Shown: positions 1-5,953 of the stretch, one piece after another | Layout of the letters: the number at the start of each line of letters is the position of its first letter | Numbering within the stretch: the stretch's first letter is position 1 | Assembly: GCA_020846515.1 (NCBI GenBank) | Contig: JADLDX010000355.1 | Location: forward strand, 1 to 5,953 | DNA from: Pirellulaceae bacterium | GTDB lineage: Bacteria; Planctomycetota; Planctomycetia; Pirellulales; Pirellulaceae | Direction of reading: 5' to 3' | Length of the DNA: 5,953 nucleotides | Made by a program: the position numbers and the translations under genes | The notes under the pieces: generated by a model | Database searches by the model: none | Seen by the model: only the letters and a program-made list of their open reading frames with translations | Told to the model about the DNA's origin: nothing

Positions 1-380
1 AAACTCCCATGGCCTACGGTCAGTTGGCAGGCAATACGGGGATGCTGTCGGGTACTGAGGAGAACAAGAAGTCCGCGGTCAGCTATGTTCGCAGCATGGT
101 CGCCGATGGCAGTACCGAGCACCTGGATGCATTGCGTCTGGCATTGGGCATGGGGCCGGACGTTATATTCTTCCTGACCGATGCGGAAGAACCGGGTATG
201 ACCAAACGCGAACTGGATGATTTAGTCGAACGGGCTTCTCGACACGCGACAGTCATTCACACCATTCAGTTTGGCACCGGTGGCAATCGCAACAGTTCCT
301 CTTGGATCTCGGAACTGGCTGGCGCCACGGGTGGAAAATTCCGCTACATTGACGTGACGACTTTTACTCCATCTTCATAG
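1..380 (+). CDS. VWA domain-containing protein, C-terminal part (5' end outside window)
   Basis: This is the 3' end of a gene that enters from the left edge. The frame is open from base 3 and stops at TAG 378-380; the ATG at 9 is internal, because the upstream codons are open and the encoded segment falls in the middle of a VWA fold. Visible parts are the loop with the Thr usually used in the MIDAS metal site (GSTEH, codons 108-122), a strand plus Asp reading PDVIFFLTDAEEPG (about 156-197, the Asp being a likely MIDAS ligand), a helix, the strand TVIHTIQFGTG, and the final helix and strand ending GGKFRYIDV. The DxSxS part of the MIDAS would lie upstream, outside the window. VWA domains bind protein partners through a divalent metal; the partner and role here are unknown. 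The style resembles VWA proteins I associate with planctomycetes, often anchored by an N-terminal membrane helix that cannot be seen here. The next gene follows after 15 bases, so co-transcription is likely. Confidence 0.82.
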   Translation, partial: TPMAYGQLAGNTGMLSGTEENKKSAVSYVRSMVADGSTEHLDALRLALGMGPDVIFFLTDAEEPGMTKRELDDLVERASRHATVIHTIQFGTGGNRNSSSWISELAGATGGKFRYIDVTTFTPSS

Positions 381-395
381 CATCGGGCCGTTGAA

Positions 396-1904
396 TTGGA
401 TCTCTTCGCCCGCTCGCCGAAATTCTGGTTCTTGGTGGCGATCTGCGCCCTATTGCCGATACAAATTTGGTTTGTGTCGCATGATCCATGGTTTCGACAA
501 CCGCCCAAACCAGTGGGCGATGGCCCCGACTATGAAAATATAGCCTTCCACATTGCTCGTGGTTCAGGCTGGTCGATGGACTGGCGAAACCCGCAGTGGC
601 AGGCACCTTATCGTGCGGCATCTATAACGCAACCATCCGATGCGGTCGCAATTCCAGCAGGTACCGTTAGCGACAACGCAGAAAGATCCTCACACGCGTG
701 GCCAATCGCGGACTACGCGGTGCAACTCAATCGGACCGACGGTCGCGTTGCCACGACCGGACGGCCACCCCTATTGCCGCTAGTGATTGCGTTTGTCTAT
801 CAGTTTTTCGAACGTGGCCCAAACGCGTTTGCTGTGGTGCGACTTTGTTTAGCAAGTGCACTGGCATTGGCGAGCAGTTTAGCGGTCGCATTGGTCGTGC
901 GTTTGGTCACACAACTAACCGAACTTTCATGGCCGGTCGTATTGGCAGCGCTGGTCACCATGGCCTTAGCCGCTTTGGACCGCACCGCCAGAACATATGC
1001 ATCTGATTTTTTGACTGAGCCGTTGGCCATGCTACTGACTCAACTTTGGCTATGGTTGGTCTGTGAGTTATTGTTAGTCAAACCGCAGACAGCGTTCTCT
1101 GGTCGGCCAACATTTGCGCAATGGCGACGCGAACAAACGCTCACCATCCTTTCCGGTATGGTTTTGGCCTTGTTGATTTACACGCGGTCCGTCATGGTGC
1201 TGTGGCTGCCTGGCGCGTGGATTATCACTGTACTTGCAGCGAGACTTCGCTATCGGGAATCTGGCGAGCCGGGATCTTACGACCAGATCGAAACGCCCAC
1301 TTGGGTCGAAGATTGCAGTCGAGCCACCTTGATGATCGCCGTTTGTCTGCTGTGCTGTTTGCCTTGGTGGACACGCAATTGCGTGGTACTGGGAACCTTC
1401 ATGCCCTTGGGAACCCAAGGTCCCATTACGTTAGTGGGCGGATACAATGATGAAACGTGGTTACGAGGCGGTGAATGGAACGTCCTACCCGAGTCGATGT
1501 TGAGGCAGAAGGTCGAAATAGATGCACCGCCCGGTGACATCATTGCTCGCGAAGTAATGGTGGCCCGGGCTGCAAGTCAGCAAGTTGGCCAATGGATACG
1601 CGCCAATTGGAGCCGCCTGCCACGTTTGGCTTTCGTCCGCTTGAAGAATGAATGGCAACCCTTTTCCGGTCGCCATTTGGTATGGAAGCTGTCGGCGCTG
1701 ATCGGTTTGTGTTGGCTGTGTATCCTGCATCGCTCAGCCGCTGTAATTCTGGGTGGCATCATCGTAGTGAATTCCATTACCGTGATGATGCTATACAGTG
1801 TTGGTGGGCGGTTTCTCGTACCGACTTATGGCATTCTTTATGCCTTGGCAGGTATTGGTGTCGCCGGCACATTGGCGTGGCGTAAACTGACGCCAGCTGA
1901 CTAA
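396..1904 (+). CDS. Putative GT-C (GT39/ArnT-like) integral membrane glycosyltransferase
   Basis: A 502-residue polytopic membrane protein with roughly ten hydrophobic segments (about residues 9-27, 122-138, 143-170, 178-195, 207-228, 247-283 as a pair, 308-325, 431-446, 448-467, 474-495). The pattern fits GT-C enzymes, which move sugars from polyprenyl-phosphate donors to acceptors outside the cytoplasmic membrane. Supporting motifs are an acidic first outer loop after TM1 (D42, D45 in DGPDYENIAFHIARGSGW), TEPL at 207-210, PWWTRN at 323-328 followed by a Gly-rich segment with GGYND at 348-352, and GRFLVP near the last helix (471-476). The donor and acceptor cannot be told from sequence. The loop between TM1 and TM2 is long (about residues 28-121). 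The start is TTG at 396: the only earlier in-frame codons lie between the preceding TAG and this TTG and none is a start, while the later GTG (435) and ATG (576) would cut or remove TM1. No clear Shine-Dalgarno is present. It probably shares a transcript with the VWA gene. Family assignment is moderately sure. Confidence 0.75.
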   Translation: MDLFARSPKFWFLVAICALLPIQIWFVSHDPWFRQPPKPVGDGPDYENIAFHIARGSGWSMDWRNPQWQAPYRAASITQPSDAVAIPAGTVSDNAERSSHAWPIADYAVQLNRTDGRVATTGRPPLLPLVIAFVYQFFERGPNAFAVVRLCLASALALASSLAVALVVRLVTQLTELSWPVVLAALVTMALAALDRTARTYASDFLTEPLAMLLTQLWLWLVCELLLVKPQTAFSGRPTFAQWRREQTLTILSGMVLALLIYTRSVMVLWLPGAWIITVLAARLRYRESGEPGSYDQIETPTWVEDCSRATLMIAVCLLCCLPWWTRNCVVLGTFMPLGTQGPITLVGGYNDETWLRGGEWNVLPESMLRQKVEIDAPPGDIIAREVMVARAASQQVGQWIRANWSRLPRLAFVRLKNEWQPFSGRHLVWKLSALIGLCWLCILHRSAAVILGGIIVVNSITVMMLYSVGGRFLVPTYGILYALAGIGVAGTLAWRKLTPAD

Positions 1905-1930
1905 GCCCGCGGCGGCGTCCGTGTGCTTAG
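1901..1930. terminator. Candidate bidirectional terminator hairpin between convergent genes
   Basis: Arms CTAAGC (1901-1906) and GCTTAG (1925-1930) pair perfectly. After one C/T mismatch the stem continues with CGCGG (1908-1912) against CCGTG (1919-1923, one G-U pair), closing a six-base loop (1913-1918). The TAA stop of the glycosyltransferase gene (1902-1904) and the TAA stop of the nuclease gene (1927-1929, minus strand) lie opposite each other in the stem. There is no T-run on either side, so it is not a classical intrinsic terminator. It could still block read-through or protect 3' ends. The structure is read directly; the function is inferred. Confidence 0.45.
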
Positions 1931-3132
1931 AACGTGAGCGAGCGAAGCTTCTCCAAAACCGCCTCGACTTTGATGACTGTCTTGAAGAGGATCGTGTTCG
2001 CAGTTGGAACTTCGAATGACTGCAAATGCTGCTCGGCCAGGGCCAGGACAATGCGGTGGTCGGGGAACTGGGCCAAGGTCTGTTGTTTTTGGTGCAGGTA
2101 CTCCGGCGTCCAAAAGCCGACCACCTCCAGCATTACCGATCGACCCGATTCATGCCGGAGCACAAAATCGGGCATGAAGACTGTTTGACCGTGGTGCAAA
2201 ATTTCCGTTTCTCGACTAAGCGTCCAGCCCTCGCGCGGCTCCTCTCCCCAACGCTCAAAGAAATGCTCTTCCAATCGACTATCGAACTGTGCAGCGGGAT
2301 CGACCTCTGAAGATAGACCACAGTGTTCGTCAAATTCCAGCATAATCCGACCATGCCAGCGCGGTGGCCTCAATGAGGCTTGCAGACGCCACCCGCGACA
2401 AGATAACAAGCCTGGCAGGAACTTGGCCATGGCCACACCGTAGCGATGCGTGTGGGTGAACAACGAAGCCGGCCCACTAAAGTCAAATCGGTAACCATCC
2501 GAAGATCGCCGAATAACGTGCATCAGTCGAGCCAGTTTGGCATAACGGAGTACCGTCTTAAAGTCCGCGGTCGCCCAAACGGTGAGGTGAGTAGCGTCGT
2601 ATAAGGCAACTTGTGTTTGAGCCACGTTGTAGCGCGACAGCAATGCGCTGGGATCTTCGAATGCCTTGAACTCATTTAGACGGTGGAATTCGATGATGTC
2701 AGCAAAAAGACGGTTATCGATGTCTTCCCAGCTCATACCTAGCGAGGTAGCAATCTGCTGCTTGGTAGCCTGTTCGTTATGTTCAAACCAGGGGTCCGCT
2801 TCGGTCACCAACGGGTGTAAAGGTGCAGCCGCCCGAAATACCTGCTGACGCAACTTGGCCGCCGCACCGGCCTCATCCCGATTATATTCGCAACGTTCAT
2901 CTAGCAGTTTGCAAAAGGCATCAATCCTGCGTGGCGGACACTCCTCTTCCAGTGCAAAGATCGCATGCACATCGCGGTGGATTTCATTCCGAGTGCGTCC
3001 AACGCCACGCGCATAAACATCCGCCATGCGCCGCGCGTAATCTACATAGTGACTATGTTTCTTGACCGTCAATCTATCGGGGTGGGCTCGCGATCCCTCA
3101 TAGACGACGATGGCGAGTTCCCGAGTAAGCAT
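1927..3132 (-). CDS. DUF790 / Bax1-type nuclease, partner of the XPB-like helicase
   Basis: A 401-residue protein matching the DUF790 family, whose archaeal member Bax1 binds XPB helicase and cuts branched or bubble DNA. The N-terminus MLTRELAIVVYEG and following helical region fit the family start. The C-terminal part holds a PD-(D/E)xK-like nuclease core: acidic helix DSRLEEHFFERW (about 284-295), FMPDFVL with D322, then MLEVVGFWTPEYLHQK (334-349) with E336 and K349, a signature of this family, and later strand RIVLALA (360-366). The start at 3132 was chosen because it gives the conserved family N-terminus. The longer open frame to 3276 would add 48 residues with no family likeness and would run across helicase motif VI. 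The gene begins inside the 3' end of the helicase gene (35 bp overlap), so translational coupling and a physical complex are likely. No obvious Shine-Dalgarno precedes the ATG. It is the last gene of its cluster and ends 22 bases from the convergent glycosyltransferase gene. Confidence 0.85.
   Translation of the reverse strand: MLTRELAIVVYEGSRAHPDRLTVKKHSHYVDYARRMADVYARGVGRTRNEIHRDVHAIFALEEECPPRRIDAFCKLLDERCEYNRDEAGAAAKLRQQVFRAAAPLHPLVTEADPWFEHNEQATKQQIATSLGMSWEDIDNRLFADIIEFHRLNEFKAFEDPSALLSRYNVAQTQVALYDATHLTVWATADFKTVLRYAKLARLMHVIRRSSDGYRFDFSGPASLFTHTHRYGVAMAKFLPGLLSCRGWRLQASLRPPRWHGRIMLEFDEHCGLSSEVDPAAQFDSRLEEHFFERWGEEPREGWTLSRETEILHHGQTVFMPDFVLRHESGRSVMLEVVGFWTPEYLHQKQQTLAQFPDHRIVLALAEQHLQSFEVPTANTILFKTVIKVEAVLEKLRSLTF
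3098..3132 (-). other. 35-bp gene overlap joining helicase and nuclease genes
   Basis: The nuclease ATG (3132-3130) precedes the helicase TGA stop (3100-3098), so 35 bases are read in two frames. Ribosomes finishing the helicase would end within reach of the nuclease start, which favours coupled synthesis of the two proteins. The overlap is longer than the common ATGA type. It depends on the nuclease start, which is supported by the conserved family N-terminus. Confidence 0.75.
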
Positions 3133-4492
3133 CAGAGGCTCGACGTTTGCGTGATTTGATGGTTTCGTTGGTATCCTGGCAGACAACCTCGTACAGAATA
3201 GCTGAGTGCGTGCCCGATTTGCGAAGAATACGTCCCAATCTCTGTTGAGCTTGCTTGGTGGAAGACATACCACCAATCACCACAGCGACTTTTACGGCTG
3301 GAATATCGACACCTTCATCCAACACTTGATTAGCTACGATAGCCGGATAAACTCCATCGCGCAAACCTTCAAGGTAATCCAAGCGTTCGCGTTTCCCACA
3401 GTGGCTGAGCAGACATGGCAACAAGAATCGTCGCGACACGTCCCGCGCCATCGCATTGGAGCCAGCAAAAATGATCATGGGCGATCCGAGATGCAGCCGA
3501 AAGAGGTCCTCCAAAATGCGCAGCTTTTCCGCCGCGCGGTCTTCGATGGCTTGCTTGGCACGATAGGCATTCAAAGCCCGACGCGACGCTGGATCGACCG
3601 CCGAATTGGCGCACAGTTTCTCCCAGGTGAAATCCGGATCATTCTCTAGTGAATCGCGCATAAACTCTGCGACTTGGAGACCTAAGGATTCATAGCGAGC
3701 TTGTTCCTCAGGCGTCAAATGCACGGGAATACGTACGATGCTGTACTCCGCTAGCGACTTGCCACGTACTTTGTCGATGGCCAATCGATAAACCTCAGGA
3801 CCAATCAACTCGGTGAACAAATCGTGTCGACCGTCAGTCCGCTCCGGAGTGGCCGACAAACCCAATCGCCACGGAGCCATCGACATCCGGGCCGCGTCGC
3901 TGCGCATCATGCCCGGCAAATGATGGCACTCATCGAACACCAATAACTTGAAACGATTGCCCAACTGCGGCATATGAATACAAGCGCTATCGTAGGTGGT
4001 GACAGAGATAGCCTTGAGATTAAACGTGTTGTCACCAATGATGCCCGCATCGTAATCGAGCGCTCGCAAAATGCGCTGATGCCATTGGTACATCAAGTCC
4101 CGAATCGGTGCGACGACCAGCGTGCTGCACATCGTCTCCGACATAATGCGCAGCGCCACTTCGGTCTTACCTGTGCCAGTGGGCATGACAACCAGCCCGC
4201 GTCGACTGGCCAACCAACTGTCGACTGCCTGCTGCTGCTCGGCTCGCAATTCGGGCAAGGAGACCTTGGCAAAGTTGACCGTTTGCCACTGCTGAGCATA
4301 GTTGGTCGTCCCTTCTGACTTGCTGGCCAGAGCCTCCTCGATACCGGGATAGGCGATCGCTGGTGCGCGCCACAGCAAACTGCGCGCATCCCAGCTCCAG
4401 ATCGATTTTCCGAACACCTTCTGCACCGCCTCAGCCGTCCACCCTTCCAGGGTCAGTGTCCCTTGCTGAAATCGAAGTGCGGGTTCTGTCAT
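3098..4492 (-). CDS. XPB-like superfamily 2 DNA helicase
   Basis: A 464-residue SF2 helicase with both RecA-like domains. The N-terminal 75 residues (FQQGTLTLEGW, WSWDARSLLWRAPA, a Tyr at 48 and a following helix) resemble the damage-recognition-type domain in front of XPB-like helicases. Motifs in order are Walker A MPTGTGKT (103-110), VAPIRDLMYQW (127-137, motif Ia), VTTYDSA (164-170), DECHH (187-191, motif II of the DExH type), LSATPERTDGR (212-222, motif III and beyond), a charged helical insert about 260-335 where XPB proteins carry a thumb-like element, IIFAG (340-344, motif IV region), LDEGVDIP (391-398, motif V) and QQRLGRILR (416-424, motif VI with arginine fingers). It should translocate on and open DNA using ATP. 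At the RED position of XPB the sequence reads Arg-Thr-Asp (218-220). The start at 4492 gives a complete N-terminal domain; no strong Shine-Dalgarno is seen. It lies 70 bp after proC and overlaps the Bax1-type gene, which is the best clue to its role in DNA repair or processing. Confidence 0.9.
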   Translation of the reverse strand: MTEPALRFQQGTLTLEGWTAEAVQKVFGKSIWSWDARSLLWRAPAIAYPGIEEALASKSEGTTNYAQQWQTVNFAKVSLPELRAEQQQAVDSWLASRRGLVVMPTGTGKTEVALRIMSETMCSTLVVAPIRDLMYQWHQRILRALDYDAGIIGDNTFNLKAISVTTYDSACIHMPQLGNRFKLLVFDECHHLPGMMRSDAARMSMAPWRLGLSATPERTDGRHDLFTELIGPEVYRLAIDKVRGKSLAEYSIVRIPVHLTPEEQARYESLGLQVAEFMRDSLENDPDFTWEKLCANSAVDPASRRALNAYRAKQAIEDRAAEKLRILEDLFRLHLGSPMIIFAGSNAMARDVSRRFLLPCLLSHCGKRERLDYLEGLRDGVYPAIVANQVLDEGVDIPAVKVAVVIGGMSSTKQAQQRLGRILRKSGTHSAILYEVVCQDTNETIKSRKRRASDAYSGTRHRRL

Positions 4493-4562
4493 GGGAACGT
4501 TGCCGAAAGGTGCCAGTTGCTATCGATTGGCAGGTAGCGCCAAATCGCCTGTTGGTGATGGC
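4493..4562. other. Intergenic spacer between proC and helicase gene, no clear signal
   Basis: Seventy bases between the proC stop and the helicase start. Only short, weak inverted repeats are present (for example TGCCA at 4511-4515 with TGGCA at 4528-4532 around a 12-base loop). No convincing promoter, terminator or ribosome binding site was found, so the two genes may share one transcript. An internal promoter cannot be excluded. Confidence 0.4.
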
Positions 4563-5372
4563 TTACGTTTGCCCCAACTCTTTGGACCTGGTTGTCGCCG
4601 CCGCTACCGCTTCGATAAAGCCTGATCGCACCGCCGCCTGTTCCAAGACTCGCAAGCCGGCGATCGTTGTGCCGCCTGGACTAGTGACCTGGTCGCGCAA
4701 TTGGCCAGGATGCAGGCCCGATTCCAAAACCATCTGAGCCGCCCCAAGGACCGTTTGAGCCGCCAGCTTGGTAGCCAGGTCGCGCGGCAAGCCTTGCACG
4801 ACGCCCGCATCGCTGAGCGCATCGATCATCAAATACACATAGGCGGGACCGGAACCGGACAGCCCAGTGACCGCATGCATCAAACTGTCAGGCACGCGCA
4901 CCGAAAGCCCCACCGCAGACATCAACTGCTCAACAAATGCGACGTCCGCTTCGGACGCCCCGACGCCGGCCGATATACCTGCGGCTCCGCGACCTACTTG
5001 AGCAGGCGTGTTGGGCATGACGCGAACCACCCGGTCACTGCCCAGTAGGTTTTGCAATTGCACTAACGAAAAACCGGCTGCGATAGAAACTACCAAATAC
5101 TCCGCACATCCATGGCGTTGCAATTCTTCGCACACGGCTGGCAATACTTGGGGCTTGATCGACAGCACCAGTCGATCTGCCAGCGGCAAAGCCTCATTGG
5201 CTGACTTGACGATCCGCGCCGCACTAAACCGCTGGGCAAGTTTCTCTCTTTGCGCCGCGAAAGGCTCAGCAAATACCAGCGAATCTTCGGCCAACATACC
5301 GGATTTCACCGCGCCAGCCGCCAGGGCAGTGGCCATCTGACCGCCACCTATAAATGCAAGTGCTTTGCTCAT
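4563..5372 (-). CDS. proC: Pyrroline-5-carboxylate reductase
   Basis: This enzyme catalyses the last step of proline synthesis, reducing pyrroline-5-carboxylate to L-proline with NAD(P)H in the cytoplasm. The 269-residue length is the usual family size. The N-terminal Rossmann fold starts at once with FIGGGQMA (7-14). Further hallmarks are SIKPQ (71-75), VVSIAAG (94-100), RVMPNTPA (117-124), the substrate-loop region AVTGLSGSGPAYVY (167-180) and the C-terminal family signature DQVTSPGGTTIAGL (227-240). All key motifs are intact, so the enzyme should be active. The ATG at 5372 puts four residues before the first strand, as in homologues. The preceding bases show no strong Shine-Dalgarno. It lies 51 bp downstream of waaA and 70 bp upstream of the helicase gene on the same strand, which suggests one operon, although proline synthesis has no obvious functional tie to either neighbour. 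Confidence 0.97.
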   Translation of the reverse strand: MSKALAFIGGGQMATALAAGAVKSGMLAEDSLVFAEPFAAQREKLAQRFSAARIVKSANEALPLADRLVLSIKPQVLPAVCEELQRHGCAEYLVVSIAAGFSLVQLQNLLGSDRVVRVMPNTPAQVGRGAAGISAGVGASEADVAFVEQLMSAVGLSVRVPDSLMHAVTGLSGSGPAYVYLMIDALSDAGVVQGLPRDLATKLAAQTVLGAAQMVLESGLHPGQLRDQVTSPGGTTIAGLRVLEQAAVRSGFIEAVAAATTRSKELGQT

Positions 5373-5423
5373 GCGTTCACTGATTTCGTAATCGTTGCTG
5401 ACTGAATAAACCGGAGATCTTTG
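5373..5423. other. Intergenic spacer between waaA and proC
   Basis: Fifty-one bases between the waaA stop and the proC start. No T-run terminator, strong hairpin or confident promoter is seen; an AT-rich patch around 5405-5410 is too weak to call as a -10 or -35 box. Read-through from waaA into proC is therefore the simplest assumption. Confidence 0.4.
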
Positions 5424-5953
5424 TTATTGTGCTGGAATAGATCGCGATGGAGTGGCGGAACTGGATGGACACGGCAGGAGCGTCTCCAAGAGGGTGCACG
5501 CACGCGCCGTGGCTCCTTGATGTGAACGTATCAGTTCCATAGCGCGGTCAGTATGCCCCTGACCGGCGCGCGGATCGGTTAGTTGATCCTCGATCCAACC
5601 GGCCAGCGCGTCAAGCGTTGGTAGTTGCCAAACAGCCTCTTTCTGCTGTAGAACGCGAACTATTTCTCGAAAGTTGGACACATTGGGCCCAAACGCGACC
5701 TTGGCACCATAAGCGGCCGGTTCCAACATGTTCTGTCCACCGCGCGAACCAAAACTGCCCCCCACCAAAGCCAACTCCGCCAAGCCCCACCACCATTTCA
5801 GCTCGCCTACCGTATCGACCAACAACACTTGCCAGTCATCCGCGGAAACTTTAGCTGGTGATCCAGCGGCTAATGAACCAGCCGCGGATGAAGCCCCAGT
5901 CGTCAGCGTTGACATAGGAGTTGAAGGAGAAACTGAAGGAGGATCTGACAGCG
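5424..5953 (-). CDS. waaA: 3-deoxy-D-manno-octulosonic acid (Kdo) transferase, C-terminal part (5' end outside window)
   Basis: The C-terminal domain of a GT30 Kdo transferase, which adds Kdo from CMP-Kdo to the lipid A precursor at the inner membrane. Recognisable parts are VLLVDTVGEL (codons 5828-5799), GLAELALVGGSFGSRGGQN followed by MLEPAAYG (about 5786-5706), GPNVSNFREI (about 5693-5664) and the final helices ending in ATARACTLLETLL, all matching the nucleotide-sugar side of the family. The frame stays open through the ATG at 5915 to the window edge, and essential GT30 sequence must lie upstream, so that ATG is not the start. Just before VLLVD is a Ser/Pro/Thr/Ala-rich stretch of about 35 residues (from 5951 to about 5840), much longer than in enterobacterial WaaA. 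The usual GGHN is GGQN here. The C-terminus also ends in a short Ser/Pro-rich tail. The gene heads the visible cluster; it implies an LPS-type outer membrane. Confidence 0.9.
   Translation of the reverse strand, partial: LSDPPSVSPSTPMSTLTTGASSAAGSLAAGSPAKVSADDWQVLLVDTVGELKWWWGLAELALVGGSFGSRGGQNMLEPAAYGAKVAFGPNVSNFREIVRVLQQKEAVWQLPTLDALAGWIEDQLTDPRAGQGHTDRAMELIRSHQGATARACTLLETLLPCPSSSATPSRSIPAQ

Noticed and set aside
9..11. ATG as the start of a small 123-residue VWA protein.
   Set aside because: The frame is open to the left edge, and the visible segment begins in the middle of the VWA fold without the first MIDAS motif.
3133..3276. A 48-residue N-terminal extension of the nuclease reading frame.
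   Set aside because: It runs antiparallel to no evidence of family likeness, overlaps the helicase gene through motif VI, and the conserved DUF790 N-terminus begins at the ATG at 3132.
3206..3649. A 147-codon open frame on the + strand.
   Set aside because: It lies opposite the well-supported helicase gene, shows no recognisable domain and reads like an antisense shadow.
4226..4240. CTG triplet run as a tandem repeat.
   Set aside because: It is only three to four units long and simply encodes consecutive Gln residues in the helicase.
4511..4551. Short inverted repeats in the proC-helicase spacer as a terminator.
   Set aside because: Stems are only four to five base pairs with large loops and no T-run, which is within chance expectation.
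4363..4737. A 124-codon + strand open frame spanning the proC-helicase spacer.
   Set aside because: It overlaps both genes in antisense and has no recognisable motif; the frame is explained by the codon bias of the opposite strand.
5913..5915. ATG as the start of a 163-residue protein at the right end.
   Set aside because: The frame stays open upstream to the window edge and a Kdo transferase needs its N-terminal domain, so this Met is internal.

Overview
The window looks like a chromosomal stretch from a planctomycete, most likely a Pirellula/Rhodopirellula-type bacterium. This is inferred from moderate GC content, from a von Willebrand factor A (VWA) domain tail of a style I associate with that group, from weak or absent Shine-Dalgarno sequences, and from a Kdo transferase that implies a Gram-negative, LPS-type envelope. 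No database search was possible, so the taxon is a guess from style.

Layout: two convergent gene clusters meet near position 1915. On the + strand, the 3' end of a VWA-domain gene (1-380) is followed after 15 bases, in the same reading frame, by a TTG-initiated GT-C type membrane glycosyltransferase gene (396-1904). On the - strand, reading right to left, lie the 3' part of waaA (Kdo transferase, 5953-5424), proC (pyrroline-5-carboxylate reductase, 5372-4563), an XPB-like SF2 helicase (4492-3098) and a DUF790/Bax1-type nuclease (3132-1927). The helicase and nuclease genes overlap by 35 bases. The spacings between the - strand genes (51 bp, 70 bp, -35 bp) fit a single transcription unit whose promoter lies outside the window.

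The most interesting content is the helicase-nuclease pair. In archaea XPB and Bax1 form a DNA-unwinding and structure-specific cutting machine. Here a bacterial pair is coupled by gene overlap and sits between housekeeping genes, with no mobile-element or defence-island signs. The best reading is a DNA repair or processing module; an anti-phage role cannot be excluded from sequence alone. Between the convergent clusters is a compact hairpin whose arms contain the two stop codons paired with each other, a candidate bidirectional terminator.

No tRNA, rRNA, CRISPR array, insertion sequence or attachment site was seen. No gene-free stretch exceeds about 70 bases.
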